64,000 nt of DNA from an uncultured Roseateles sp. (GTDB lineage: Bacteria > Pseudomonadota > Gammaproteobacteria > Burkholderiales > Burkholderiaceae_C): positions 124,001-188,000 of the forward strand of contig NZ_OY729424.1 in assembly GCF_963422335.1 (NCBI RefSeq), given 5' to 3'. Position numbers and translations under genes: made by a program. Position 1 is the stretch's first letter. Each line of letters opens with the position of its first letter. Below are positions 49,563 through 58,899 of the stretch, piece by piece. Below the pieces are notes generated by a model. The model had not been told where the DNA came from. It searched no databases and saw nothing but the letters and a program-made list of their open reading frames with translations.

Positions 49563-50666
49563 ATGTTGTCCCCCGACGCCCCTCTCCCGACGCCCAACAA
49601 ACCAGGCAATTGGCGCCTGTGGCTGGCCTATGCCGGGGTCTGGACCCTGGCCTGGCTGCTGTTCATGCTGGCCGGCGCGCAGGCAGACCTGCAGCGCGGC
49701 CTGTGGCGGCCATTCGAGGCCGCTTACCAGGCCACCTGGACACTGCTGCCGGCCGCCCTGTGGGGCCTGCTGGTGCTGCCCTGGGTGCGGCTGATGCAGC
49801 GGCTGGCACTGGCCCTGCCGCTGCAATGGGTCTTGCACATGGTGGCCGCGCTGTTGTTCAGTGCCCTGTGGCAGGGCAGCAGCTTCCTGGCCGCCTGGGG
49901 TTTTTTCGGACTGGACCATGCCGTCGCCACCCTGTTGCAGACGGTGCTGTGGCAGGCCATCTGGGGCCTGTTCGTCTACGGTGCGCTGGCCGCCGGCTTT
50001 TATGCAGTGCTGAATGCGCGCCGGGCGCGCGCCAGCGCGCTGGCCGCTGCGCAGGCCGAATCGGCCCTGGTGCGGGCCGAGCTGGCCGCGGTGACCGGCA
50101 AGCTGAACCCGCACTTCCTGTTCAACACGCTGAATTCGCTGATCGCCCTGACCCGCAAGGACGCCCAGGCGGCCGAGCAGGCGCTGCTGCGCTTCTCCGG
50201 CATGCTGCGCTATGTGCTGGCCACCAAGCGCGGCGGCAGCGAACGTGTGGCGCTGCGCGACGAAATCGAGTTCGTGCGTGACTACCTGGCGCTGGAGAGC
50301 CTGCGCCTGGGCCAGCGCCTGCAGGTCGTCTGGGAGCTGGACCCTCAGACCCTGGACGACGAGATCCCCCCTTTAAGCCTGCAGCCGCTGGTGGAGAACA
50401 GCATCCAGCACGGCATCGCGCCGCGCACCCAGGGCGGCCAGGTACATATCAGCGCCCAGCGTGACGCCATGACCCAAGGCCTGGCCCTGTGCGTGCGTGA
50501 CGACGGCGCGGGCTGCGAGCCGGCCCGGCTGGAGGCCAGCCGCAGCGGCATCGGCCTGTCGGCGCTGCGCAAGCGCTTTGCGCTCGATTACGGCGGCCGC
50601 GCCCGCCTCAAAACCCATACCGCGCCCGGCGCGGGCTTTCGCACCGACTTATGGATTCCGCAATGA
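49563..50666 (+). CDS. LytS/YehU-type sensor histidine kinase
   Basis: 367 residues. Four N-terminal TM helices (about 15-145, without a named sensor domain) are followed by a His_kinase domain with phospho-His in LNPHFLFNTLNSLIAL (about 184), a substituted N box LQPLVENSIQHGIAP and the ATP lid DDGAGCEP...GIGLSALRKRF. It overlaps the LytTR regulator gene by 4 bp, forming a classical two-component pair. TACGAT only 7 nt before the ATG suggests a very short or absent leader. Confidence 0.93.
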   Translation: MLSPDAPLPTPNKPGNWRLWLAYAGVWTLAWLLFMLAGAQADLQRGLWRPFEAAYQATWTLLPAALWGLLVLPWVRLMQRLALALPLQWVLHMVAALLFSALWQGSSFLAAWGFFGLDHAVATLLQTVLWQAIWGLFVYGALAAGFYAVLNARRARASALAAAQAESALVRAELAAVTGKLNPHFLFNTLNSLIALTRKDAQAAEQALLRFSGMLRYVLATKRGGSERVALRDEIEFVRDYLALESLRLGQRLQVVWELDPQTLDDEIPPLSLQPLVENSIQHGIAPRTQGGQVHISAQRDAMTQGLALCVRDDGAGCEPARLEASRSGIGLSALRKRFALDYGGRARLKTHTAPGAGFRTDLWIPQ

Positions 50667-51466
50667 ACCAGCCCCGCATACGCACCCTCATCGCCGAAGA
50701 CGAACCGCTGGCCAGCGAGAGCCTGGCCGAGTGGGTGGCCCAATTCAGCGCCGCCGGCCTGCCCGGGCTGGAGCTGCAGGCGATCTGCGCCGATGGCGAA
50801 AGCGCGCTGGCGCAGATCCGCGTGCTGAAGCCCGAACTGGTGCTGATGGACATCCACATGCCCGGCCTGACCGGCCTGCAGGTGCTGCGCGAACTGGCCC
50901 GTGACCGCAGCGCCACGCCACCAGCGGTGATCTTCACCACCGCCTATGACGAGCATGCGCTGACGGCCTTCGAACTGCACGCGGTGGACTATCTGCTCAA
51001 GCCCTTCTCGCAGGAGCGCTTCAACGAGGCGGTGGCCCATGCGCTGCAGACGCAGCTGGCGCCACCCGATCAGCCCAGTCAAGCGAGCCAGCCGCTGCAG
51101 GCGCTGGAGGCCATCGAAGACGAGGCCGTGCCGACCCATGCGCTGGCCCGCATCCTGGTGCGCGACCAGGGCAAGATCTTCCCGCTCAGCACCGACGAGA
51201 TCGAGTACCTGCGCTCCGACACCAAGTACACGGCGATCAACAGCCGTGGCAAGCAGTTCATGGTGCGCCTGCCTATCGCCGCCTTCGAGCAGCGGCTGGA
51301 CCCGACCCGCTTTCTGAAACTGCAGCGCTCCTGCATCGTCAATATGGACTTCGTCGAGTCGATGACGCCCGACGACACCTCGCAGCTGATCGTCAAGATG
51401 CGCGACGGCACCAAGTTCACTGCCAGCCGCGAGGTGTCCAAGATGTTGCGGGGCCAGGCGATATGA
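50663..51466 (+). CDS. LytTR family response regulator
   Basis: 267 residues. Receiver (RTLIAEDEPLASESLAEW, phospho-Asp in LVLMDIHMPGLTGLQ, FTTAYDEHALTAFE, LLKPFS) plus a C-terminal LytTR DNA-binding domain (ILVRDQGKIFPLSTDEIEYL, RSDTKYTAINSRGKQFMVRL, FLKLQRSCIVNMDFVESM). AlgR/YehT-like. ATG 50663 is preferred because it overlaps the kinase stop; the longer frame adds four residues. The DUF2807 gene downstream overlaps by 4 bp and is a likely target or signalling accessory. Confidence 0.94.
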   Translation: MNQPRIRTLIAEDEPLASESLAEWVAQFSAAGLPGLELQAICADGESALAQIRVLKPELVLMDIHMPGLTGLQVLRELARDRSATPPAVIFTTAYDEHALTAFELHAVDYLLKPFSQERFNEAVAHALQTQLAPPDQPSQASQPLQALEAIEDEAVPTHALARILVRDQGKIFPLSTDEIEYLRSDTKYTAINSRGKQFMVRLPIAAFEQRLDPTRFLKLQRSCIVNMDFVESMTPDDTSQLIVKMRDGTKFTASREVSKMLRGQAI

Positions 51467-52188
51467 AGACCCTGTGCGTTGCGCTGTGCTTGGTGTGCGC
51501 GGCGCTGCTGCCCGCAGCCCAGGCGCAGTTGGTGGGCCAGGCCACGCCCGCTGGCGTGACCTACACGCTGGGTGCCTTCAAGCGCGTCCTGCTCGAAGGC
51601 CCGGCGGACATTCGCCTGGTGCAGGGAGAAATCAATCAACTCGTGATTGAGGGCAATGCCGAGGTCCAGAAGCGCATCGAGGTGAACCAGAACGGTGGCA
51701 GCCTGCGCATCGAGCCATCAGGCAGCTGGAAGTTCTGGAACGCGCGCAAGCCGCTGGTGCTGATCACGGCCCGCGATCTGGAGGAAATCAACATCCAGGG
51801 GGCTGGCGATGTGATCGCCGACGGCCCGCTGAAGCTGGAGCAGCTGGCGATCAAGATTGCCGGTTCGGGCAATCTGCGGCTGGCCGACATCTCAGCCCGG
51901 CAGCTGGCCGTGACCATCAACGGCGCGGGCGACGCCAAGGTCGCCGGCAGTGTGCAGAACCTCTATCTGAGTATCTCGGGCAACGGCGACTTCGCCGGCG
52001 AGAATCTGCGCGCGGCCAAGGCCAAGGTATCGATTGCCGGGGTGGGCGACGTCAACATCTGGGTCACCGACGATCTGGTGGTCAGCCTCTCAGGCGCCGG
52101 CTCGATCCGCTACTGGGGCAACCCGTCGGTAAGAAAGGCTATCGCTGGTGTGGGCTCGGTCACGGCCAAGGGCGACAAGGTGCCGTGA
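51463..52188 (+). CDS. DUF2807 (GIN-type auto-transporter adhesin head) periplasmic protein
   Basis: 241 residues. The signal peptide (cleaved near PAAQAQL) is followed by a right-handed beta-solenoid-like domain with repeated turns GAGDV, GSGNL, GAGDA, GNGDF, GVGDV, GAGSI and GVGSV, spaced about 15-25 residues; this is the DUF2807 signature. It is extracytoplasmic with unknown function. Its start overlaps the LytTR gene stop (ATGA), making a three-gene unit. Confidence 0.9.
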   Translation: MKTLCVALCLVCAALLPAAQAQLVGQATPAGVTYTLGAFKRVLLEGPADIRLVQGEINQLVIEGNAEVQKRIEVNQNGGSLRIEPSGSWKFWNARKPLVLITARDLEEINIQGAGDVIADGPLKLEQLAIKIAGSGNLRLADISARQLAVTINGAGDAKVAGSVQNLYLSISGNGDFAGENLRAAKAKVSIAGVGDVNIWVTDDLVVSLSGAGSIRYWGNPSVRKAIAGVGSVTAKGDKVP

Positions 52189-52193
52189 TCTCG

Positions 52194-52685
52194 TCAGGCC
52201 TCACCATCCCAGTAATCCAGTGTCTCCTTCGCCCGGCCCAGCACATCGAAGTCGGGTGGCGTGTAAGCCAGGTACTTGCCCGAATCGGGGTATTCGCAGA
52301 TCTCGGGCTTCTCGCGCGTGCTGATGCTCAGGTACTTCAGCGCAGCGTCTGAGGTATTGATCAGCTGGTGCGGATACTCAGGACCGGGCGGGATGAAGAT
52401 CGTGTCGCCGGCCCTCACCGGCAGCAACTCCCCGGCCACCCGCAAGGTGCCCTCGCCTTCGAGGATGATGAACATCTCCTCCTGGGCATGGTGCAGGTGG
52501 TAGGGGCAGCTGCGCATGCCGGGAGCCACGATGTCGATGCTGGCGCCCAGCTTCATGGCGGCGGTGCCGGCGGCCAGGCGCGCGCCCTGGCTGTCATACA
52601 GCGGCTCGCGTACCTCGTGCTTCATTGGCGCTTCGTTGAAATTGCGTATCAGTTTGGCGCGCAGCTCGGCGGCTTTGTCAGTCAT
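52194..52685 (-). CDS. Cupin domain protein
   Basis: 163 residues. Both cupin motifs are present: YHLHHAQEEMFIILEGEG (G-x5-H-x-H-type metal site) and IFIPPGPEYPHQLIN. The rest (LKYLSISTREKPEICEYPDSGKYLAY) is typical of small bicupin-like conserved proteins of unknown substrate. It starts only 14 bp from the divergent recQ start, so the two genes share a very compact promoter region. Confidence 0.88.
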   Translation of the reverse strand: MTDKAAELRAKLIRNFNEAPMKHEVREPLYDSQGARLAAGTAAMKLGASIDIVAPGMRSCPYHLHHAQEEMFIILEGEGTLRVAGELLPVRAGDTIFIPPGPEYPHQLINTSDAALKYLSISTREKPEICEYPDSGKYLAYTPPDFDVLGRAKETLDYWDGEA

Positions 52686-52699
52686 GGCCTAATCCCTGT

Positions 52700-54580
52700 A
52701 TGTCCCAGACTTCAGATCTTCACGCACCGCTTGGCATCCTGCAAGAGGTGTTCGGCTACAGCGCCTTCCGCGGCGAGCAGGCCGCCATCACCGAGCATGT
52801 GACCGCCGGCGGCGACGCCCTGGTGCTGATGCCCACCGGCGGCGGCAAGAGCCTGTGCTACCAGATTCCGGCCATTGCCCGCCACCGCCAGGGCCGCGGC
52901 GTGGCGGTGGTCGTCAGCCCGCTGATCGCGCTGATGCACGACCAAGTCGGTGCGCTGGAGGAAGCCGGCGTCCATGCCGCCTTTCTCAACTCCTCCTTGA
53001 GCAGCGAGCAGGCTCAGCACATCGAGCGCGAGATGATGAGCGGCCGGCTGGTGATGCTGTACGCCGCGCCGGAGCGCATCACCAACACCCGCTTCCTGGC
53101 CCAGCTCGACTCGCTGCACGAGCGCGGCCTGTTGAGCCTGTTCGCCATCGACGAGGCCCATTGCGTCAGCCAGTGGGGCCACGACTTCCGCGAAGACTAT
53201 CTGCTGCTCAATGTGCTGCACGAGCGCTTTGCCGGTGTGCCGCGCATCGCGCTGACCGCCACCGCCGACGAGCACACCCGCGCCGACATCCTGGCCCGGC
53301 TGCAGCTCGAAGACGCGCGCATCTTCCTCAGCAGCTTCGACCGGCCGAACATCCGCTATGCCATCGTCGAGAAGGACAATCCGCGGGGCCAGCTCTTGCG
53401 CTTCATCCGCGACGAACACGAGGGCGAGGCCGGCATCGTCTACTGCCAGAGCCGCAAGAAGGTCGAGGAGACCGCGGCCTGGCTGGAGGGCGAGGGCATT
53501 GCGGCCCTGCCCTATCACGCCGGCCTGGACGCCGGCGTGCGCCAGCGCCACCAGGACCGCTTTCTGCGCGAAGACGGCATCACCATGGTGGCCACGATCG
53601 CCTTCGGCATGGGCATAGACAAGCCCGATGTGCGCTTCGTCGCCCATCTGGACCTGCCCAAGAACATCGAGAGCTATTACCAGGAGACGGGCCGGGGCGG
53701 GCGCGACGGCGCACCGGCCGATGCCTGGATGACCTATGGCCTGGCCGATGTGGTCAACCAGCGCCGCATGATCGACGAAAGCCCGGCGGGCGAGGAGTTC
53801 AAGCGCGTGCAGCGGGGCAAGCTTGATGCACTGCTGGCGCTGAGCGAGGCGCACGACTGCCGCCGTGTGCGCCTGCTGGCCTACTTCAACGAAGAGGCAC
53901 CGCCCTGCCGGCCCTACCAGAACCTCTGCGACAACTGCCTGCACCCGCCCGCCACCTGGGACGCCACCGAGGCGGCACGCAAGGCCTTGAGCTGCATCTA
54001 CCGCTTCCACCAGAACGGCGGACAGCGTTTCGGCGCCGGCCATCTGCTGGACGTGCTGCGCGGCAAGCGCACCGACAAGGTCACGCAGTACGGCCACGAG
54101 ACCCTGAGCACCTTCGGCATAGGCGCCGACCTGAGCGAGCAGCAATGGCGCTCGGTGCTGCGCCAGCTGGTCGCGCTCGGTCATGTCGTCAGCGAGGGCG
54201 AGTACAACACCTTGGCGCTGAGCGACAGCGCCCGGGCCGTGCTCAAAGGCCAGGTCCAGCTGCTGCTTCGCGTGCCCGCCGAAGCGCCGAAGAAAGGCCG
54301 CGGCGGCAAGAGTGGCAGCAGTCGCAGTGCACCCAAGGCCGCCCCCGCGCATCTGGACGAAATCGCCCAGACCCGCTACCTGGCGCTGAAAACCTGGCGC
54401 GCCGAAGTCGCCAAGGAGCACGGCCTGCCCGCTTACGTGATCTTCCACGACGCCACCCTGGCCGAGATGGCCCGCCAATGCCCCGGCTCGCTAGCCGAGC
54501 TGGGCGAGATCAGCGGCGTGGGAGCGAAGAAGCTGGAGGCCTACGGACGGGAGATCCTGAGGGTGCTGGACGAGGGATGA
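52700..54580 (+). CDS. recQ: ATP-dependent DNA helicase RecQ
   Basis: 626 residues. Helicase motifs: Walker A MPTGGGKSLCYQIPA, DEAH box AIDEAHCVSQWGHDFR, LTATADEHTRADI, QSRKKVEET and the motif VI region YYQETGRGGRDG. A RecQ-Ct zinc region follows with four cysteines (DCRRVR...PPCRPYQNLCDNC), spaced differently from E. coli RecQ, then a winged helix and a C-terminal HRDC domain (about 550-625). It is a 3'-5' helicase for recombination and replication repair. Confidence 0.94.
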   Translation: MSQTSDLHAPLGILQEVFGYSAFRGEQAAITEHVTAGGDALVLMPTGGGKSLCYQIPAIARHRQGRGVAVVVSPLIALMHDQVGALEEAGVHAAFLNSSLSSEQAQHIEREMMSGRLVMLYAAPERITNTRFLAQLDSLHERGLLSLFAIDEAHCVSQWGHDFREDYLLLNVLHERFAGVPRIALTATADEHTRADILARLQLEDARIFLSSFDRPNIRYAIVEKDNPRGQLLRFIRDEHEGEAGIVYCQSRKKVEETAAWLEGEGIAALPYHAGLDAGVRQRHQDRFLREDGITMVATIAFGMGIDKPDVRFVAHLDLPKNIESYYQETGRGGRDGAPADAWMTYGLADVVNQRRMIDESPAGEEFKRVQRGKLDALLALSEAHDCRRVRLLAYFNEEAPPCRPYQNLCDNCLHPPATWDATEAARKALSCIYRFHQNGGQRFGAGHLLDVLRGKRTDKVTQYGHETLSTFGIGADLSEQQWRSVLRQLVALGHVVSEGEYNTLALSDSARAVLKGQVQLLLRVPAEAPKKGRGGKSGSSRSAPKAAPAHLDEIAQTRYLALKTWRAEVAKEHGLPAYVIFHDATLAEMARQCPGSLAELGEISGVGAKKLEAYGREILRVLDEG

Positions 54581-54761
54581 GTCTCCTTAGCCTCAATGCT
54601 TGACAAGGTACCGACGCGCGGCGCTACAAGGCGTACCCAGCGGTGCTTTCGGCGTGCGGGTGGATGCGCACTCATACCCTGCGCACAGTGCGGCACTCGT
54701 GTTGCAAGCCGCGGTGGCCGGTAACACGCAGACCCTCATTTCATAGGAGTTGGCCCCTGCC

Positions 54762-55562
54762 ATGCGCAATCCGCTACCGAAGTATTTCTACTGTGTTCCG
54801 AGTCTTGGCTTGAGTTTTTTCGCGGCAAGCGCCCACGCAGGACCATCCGAAGAGGGCTTTCATGGTTTTCTGGGGGCAGGTGTTGCCTATCGGGCCGACT
54901 ACGATGGAGCCAAGGAGCGCCGGGCGCTCGCGCTGCCGGTGTCGATGCTGAGCTATCGCAAAGGGGCCTTCGATATCTCCACCAACGAGGGTCTGCGCTA
55001 CTGGGCCGTGAACAACCCCGACTGGCAGGTCGCCCTGGTGTTGGGCGCGGACTTCGGTCGCTCAGAACGAAAGACGCGCTTCGGGCTGGGCAGCGAGCGC
55101 CTGGTTGGCATGGGTAAGTTGAAGACAACGCCAGAGATTGGCGTCAGCGCCACGTGGACAGGCGCAGGCATGCCGCTGAGCCTGGATCTGCTGCGTGCAG
55201 CAGACAACAAGGGCCATGGCGGCACCCACGGCAGCCTGAGCACCAATCTGCCCCTCTACGCCAAGCACAAACTCCAGCTGACCGCGAACGCCGCGCTGAG
55301 CTTCGGTGACGGCCGCTACCAGCAGGCCTACTACGGCGTCACACCGGAGCAGGCCGCCCGCACCGCGTTCAAGGCCTACAGTCCCGGCGCCGGTTTCCAT
55401 GGCATGGATCTGAGCGTGTCGGCGCGCTATGCGCTCAATGAGCATTGGGGCGCGATGGGCAGCGTGGGCTATCACCGACTGCTGGGGGACGCCGCCAAGA
55501 GCCCGTTGACCGAACGCAAGGGCACACCGACGCTGTTCTTGGGCGTTGGCTACGCCTATTGA
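54762..55562 (+). CDS. MipA/OmpV family outer-membrane protein
   Basis: 266 residues. The signal peptide (cleaved near ASAHAG) is followed by beta-strand-rich MipA/OmpV features: FLGAGVAYRADYDGAKERRALALPV, a middle GLGSERLVGMGKLKTTPEIGVSATW and the ending HWGAMGSVGYHRLLGDAAKSPLT...FLGVGYAY, with the aromatic C-terminus of outer-membrane barrels. The family is linked to murein hydrolase scaffolding or porin-like roles. The ATG 54762 is used; a TTG 12 nt upstream is less likely. The 181 bp upstream hold no recognisable feature. Confidence 0.9.
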   Translation: MRNPLPKYFYCVPSLGLSFFAASAHAGPSEEGFHGFLGAGVAYRADYDGAKERRALALPVSMLSYRKGAFDISTNEGLRYWAVNNPDWQVALVLGADFGRSERKTRFGLGSERLVGMGKLKTTPEIGVSATWTGAGMPLSLDLLRAADNKGHGGTHGSLSTNLPLYAKHKLQLTANAALSFGDGRYQQAYYGVTPEQAARTAFKAYSPGAGFHGMDLSVSARYALNEHWGAMGSVGYHRLLGDAAKSPLTERKGTPTLFLGVGYAY

Positions 55563-55575
55563 GGCGACCAGCCTC

Positions 55576-56193
55576 TCAAGCTGGGCTGACCAGATAGGCC
55601 CGCGCCAGGCGCACGATCTCGCGCGTGGCGCGCTGCAGCGACACGCCCGCGGGTCGATCGCGCACGATGGCGTGCACCACGGCATGCAGCGCATGGGTCA
55701 GCACGTAGGCAGCGAGGCGGATGTCATCCACCTTGATCTCGCTGCGGTAGCGCAACAGGGCGGTGGCCAGCAGTTCGCTGATGCGGCGGTCGGCCTCGCT
55801 GGGGCCCGACATCGGGTTCATTTCGCCAAACCGCTGATCCAGTGCCTGATGCAGATCGGCCTCGACGCGGTGCGCCTCGACCACGGTGTGGATCACGCCG
55901 ACCAGGGCCTCGTCCAGATTCTCTGCCGTCACGCCTTCGAACGAGCGCTGAATCACCGACTCCATCTGCGCCGAGTGGCGTGCGCGCAGCGCCAGTATCA
56001 GGGCGTCCTTGTTCGGAAAATACTGGTACAGCGAGCCAACGCTGACGCCGGCCCGTTCGGCCACCGCATTGGTGCTGGTAGCGGCATAGCCGCGCTCGAC
56101 CAGAACGCGAGCGGTGGCGTCAAGAATCGTGTTGACCGTGGCTTGCGATCGCGATTGGCGCGGCGATTTTCTGGGCGAGAGCGCGGGTTTCAT
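55576..56193 (-). CDS. TetR family transcriptional regulator
   Basis: 205 residues. N-terminal helix-turn-helix in ATSTNAVAERAGVSVGSLYQYF, then PNKDALILALRARH; the C-terminal half resembles the TetR_C_13/AcrR-type ligand domain (LHQALDQRFGEMNP). The ligand is unknown. It is divergent from the darcynin gene, with overlapping inverted repeats in between, and convergent to mipA (13 bp apart). Confidence 0.92.
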   Translation of the reverse strand: MKPALSPRKSPRQSRSQATVNTILDATARVLVERGYAATSTNAVAERAGVSVGSLYQYFPNKDALILALRARHSAQMESVIQRSFEGVTAENLDEALVGVIHTVVEAHRVEADLHQALDQRFGEMNPMSGPSEADRRISELLATALLRYRSEIKVDDIRLAAYVLTHALHAVVHAIVRDRPAGVSLQRATREIVRLARAYLVSPA

Positions 56194-56216
56194 GAGGCTT
56201 GTGGGGCGATTGAAAA

Positions 56217-56249
56217 ATGCGAGTAGAAAATGTGATGGATTGCTCGCAT
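56217..56249. promoter_or_regulatory. Candidate TetR operator
   Basis: ATGCGAG (56217-56223) and CTCGCAT (56243-56249) are perfect 7-bp arms; a second, overlapping pair GTGAT/ATCAC spans 56232-56263. Both lie between the divergent TetR and darcynin genes in AT-richer DNA. Confidence 0.4.
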
Positions 56250-56289
56250 AGTACGCCTATCACTTTGCTTGTCTCAACACCACGCTGCC

Positions 56290-56655
56290 ATGAAACGCCC
56301 ACTCACCTTCTTCATGCTGCTCAAGGCCTCACCGCACTGGCAGGCCCTGGACCGTGACGCCCGCGAGCGCTACCTCGATGATGTGCAGACCGAGTTGATG
56401 GACTCGTTCCCGGCATTGCGCATGCGCCACTTCCATGCCGAGTTCTTCCACACCCGCTGCACCGACATGGTGGTGTGGGAAACCGATGACATGCCGCAGT
56501 ACTACTTTGCCTTGCATCATCTGCGCGACAGCGACTTCTTTGCCAAACCGCTGTTCGAGCTGGTGGACGTGATTCCGGCGGTGGAAGACAGCTGGCGCGA
56601 GCATGACTGGGCCGATGGCGGCCTGCAGCAGCGCCGGGACGTCGCCCACGCCTGA
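56290..56655 (+). CDS. Darcynin-like protein
   Basis: 121 residues without signal or TM segment. The sequence KRPLTFFMLLKASPHWQALDR, FHTRCTDMVVWETDDM, YYFALHHLRDSDFF and FELVDVIPAVEDSW matches the small darcynin family, whose fold is ferredoxin-like and whose function is not known. The start at MKRPLTFF is preferred to an upstream TTG. It is probably repressed by the divergent TetR protein. Confidence 0.8.
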   Translation: MKRPLTFFMLLKASPHWQALDRDARERYLDDVQTELMDSFPALRMRHFHAEFFHTRCTDMVVWETDDMPQYYFALHHLRDSDFFAKPLFELVDVIPAVEDSWREHDWADGGLQQRRDVAHA

Positions 56656-56665
56656 TGCCAAGCCC

Positions 56666-58708
56666 TCAGGGCTTGGCCGGCGCGGCCCCAGGCCCGATGT
56701 GCTTGTCCAGGAAGCGCTCGACGCGAGTCCAGAAGTCGACGTTGGTCTCCAGCTTGCGCCAGCCATGGCCCTCGTCGGGATAGACGATCCATTCAACCTG
56801 CGGATTGTTCTTCTTCACGGCGTCATGGAAGTCGCTGCCATGCTTGAGGGGCACCCGGCGATCAGCGCCACTATGGGCCATCAGCAACGGGCGCCTCAGG
56901 CGTTGCGCCTGTTTCAACGGTGAGGTGGCGCGCAGCTGTTCAGCGTCCTGCTCGCGATCACCGACCAGCACCGGCATGCCAAAGCGCTTCCATTCATCGC
57001 TGAAGTCGCTCCAGTTGATCGTGTACATCAGCTCGATGTCGCTGACCCCCACCCATTCGAAGCCGCACTGGTAGAGATCGTGGTGCTTGATCAGTCCCAT
57101 CAAGGTGGCATAGCCACCATAGCTGGCACCGGCGATGCACACGCGTTTGGCATCAACGAAACCCTGCTTGACGGCCCAGTCCAACGCATCGGCCACATCG
57201 TCCTGCATAGCCAGGCCCCACTGCTTCCAACCTGCCTGGAAGTGGGCAAAGCCGTAGCCGGTGCTGCCGCGGAATTCGGGTTCGATCACCACATAGCCGC
57301 GCGAGGCCAGAAACTGCGCCTGCGGCTCCCACTCCCAATGCGCGCCTCGTGCATAGGGCCCGCCATGCACCAGCACCACGGCCGGGCGCGGCCCGGCCGC
57401 CTTGCCCGCAGGCCGGGTCAATAGCAGGGGCAGGCTCAAGCCATCCCTGGCCTTGATGCTGAACATGTCGCGCAGGCCCATTTGCCTGGCATTGATCCAG
57501 GGATAGGACCGGGCGATGATGCTGAGCTTCTTGCTGTCCCGACGGTAGATGGAATACACGGGCGGCTGGGTGTCGGAATGCGAGCTGACCAGCATCACCG
57601 GCGAGGCCAGACAGTGCCTGCAGTCGATGCGATTCGCCATACCCGGCAGCAGGGCGTCCACCTCGGCCTGGACCTTGCGCAGTGTGGGGTCCAGCCACGC
57701 TGTGCTCTCGGCATCGGTCTCGAAATGCACGCCGACCAAGGCGCCGCTATCCATATCGACGATCAAATCGCCATCGAAGTCATAGCCCTTGAGGGTAACC
57801 AGGGGCTCGGGATCGAGTTGGCGGCTCACGGTATCGACGCGATACAGTGCACTGGTACCGGACTTCGAGGCGGCCACCGCCAGCACCGTGCCATCGCGGA
57901 GGAACGAATGGAAGCGCGGCAGCCCGAAGTCGTAGTTGCTGCCCTGCTGCCAGACCTCCCAGCCGCCCTGCGCATTGCGCCAATGGCTGGCATAGCGCCC
58001 CTGGCGCCAGCCCTCGCTGGCCACCGGTTTGCCCTCGCCATCGACCCACCAGTGCATCACATGGCTTTCACCGTTGCCACCCAGGCTGCGGGACTGGCCG
58101 GTACGCGTGTTCAGGCGCGCCAGCGAGGTGTCGTCCACAGTCTCATCGGGGCCAAAATGATGGTCCTGCACCAGCACATCATCCGACCCATCGCTCAATG
58201 TGCTGTGAAAGCGCCAATGCCAGGGCAGGCTGCGGTCGATGATCAGGCTGGACTTGTCGCTGATGAACTGGTCGTCGGCCCTGATCAGCTTGCGGGAGGC
58301 GCTGCCATCACGGTCAACCGCCCACAGGCCGGGTGGCGTCCACTCGCCGCTGCCGGCCTGCAAGTCGGTGATGGTGTAGGCCAGACGCTTGTCGTTCAGC
58401 CACCAGTAGCGCTGCACATCGGCGTCGGAGTAGTTGGCAACGATCTTGGAGTCTTGCAGGTTCTCCAGATCCAGCACGGCCAGGCGTATGCGTCCATCGT
58501 CGCCGGCCACGGCCGCCGCCAGATAGCGGCCGCTGGGCGACAAGGTCGGCTTGAGCATCTTGGCCGGACGGAAGAAGTCAGCCGCCGAAGGCAATGCCGC
58601 CGCAACCGCGCCCGCCTCCGCTGAGAGCGCCACCTGCTGGCCGCCCGCAGCAAGCAGCAGCACCGTCAGGCCGGTGATGAAACGTCGATGAATGCCGGCA
58701 ATTGCCAT
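56666..58708 (-). CDS. S9 family prolyl oligopeptidase / acylaminoacyl-peptidase-like
   Basis: 680 residues. The signal peptide (ITGLTVLLLAAGGQQVALSA) is followed by a beta-propeller region (about 40-400, PTLSPSGRYLAAAVAGDDG) and a C-terminal alpha/beta-hydrolase domain with VLVHGGPYARGAHWEW, nucleophile in GASYGGYATLMG (Ser about 534), acidic residue region near HSGADRRVPLKHG and the His in DEGHGWRK (about 648). It probably cleaves short peptides in the periplasm. It is convergent with the darcynin gene (10 bp). Confidence 0.93.
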   Translation of the reverse strand: MAIAGIHRRFITGLTVLLLAAGGQQVALSAEAGAVAAALPSAADFFRPAKMLKPTLSPSGRYLAAAVAGDDGRIRLAVLDLENLQDSKIVANYSDADVQRYWWLNDKRLAYTITDLQAGSGEWTPPGLWAVDRDGSASRKLIRADDQFISDKSSLIIDRSLPWHWRFHSTLSDGSDDVLVQDHHFGPDETVDDTSLARLNTRTGQSRSLGGNGESHVMHWWVDGEGKPVASEGWRQGRYASHWRNAQGGWEVWQQGSNYDFGLPRFHSFLRDGTVLAVAASKSGTSALYRVDTVSRQLDPEPLVTLKGYDFDGDLIVDMDSGALVGVHFETDAESTAWLDPTLRKVQAEVDALLPGMANRIDCRHCLASPVMLVSSHSDTQPPVYSIYRRDSKKLSIIARSYPWINARQMGLRDMFSIKARDGLSLPLLLTRPAGKAAGPRPAVVLVHGGPYARGAHWEWEPQAQFLASRGYVVIEPEFRGSTGYGFAHFQAGWKQWGLAMQDDVADALDWAVKQGFVDAKRVCIAGASYGGYATLMGLIKHHDLYQCGFEWVGVSDIELMYTINWSDFSDEWKRFGMPVLVGDREQDAEQLRATSPLKQAQRLRRPLLMAHSGADRRVPLKHGSDFHDAVKKNNPQVEWIVYPDEGHGWRKLETNVDFWTRVERFLDKHIGPGAAPAKP

Positions 58709-58846
58709 AACCCCCCCTGTACTGATCTGTTATGCCGATCAGTATCGCCGCGGGTCAAGGGAACGGATACCCGGCCAATCCCGCAGCGCCGTCTGGACCA
58801 TGTCCACCGGTACGGCAGGGAGAAAACACGCATCCCGCCACGACGC

Positions 58847-58874
58847 AAAAAAAACAAAGCCCGCAAAAGCGGGC
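58847..58874 (-). terminator. Rho-independent terminator of the small membrane-protein gene
   Basis: On the minus strand GCCCGC-TTTT-GCGGGC is followed by TTTG and a run of eight T, 25 nt after the stop at 58900. Confidence 0.85.
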
Positions 58875-58899
58875 CTCAACTGCCGATGGCATCCGGTGA

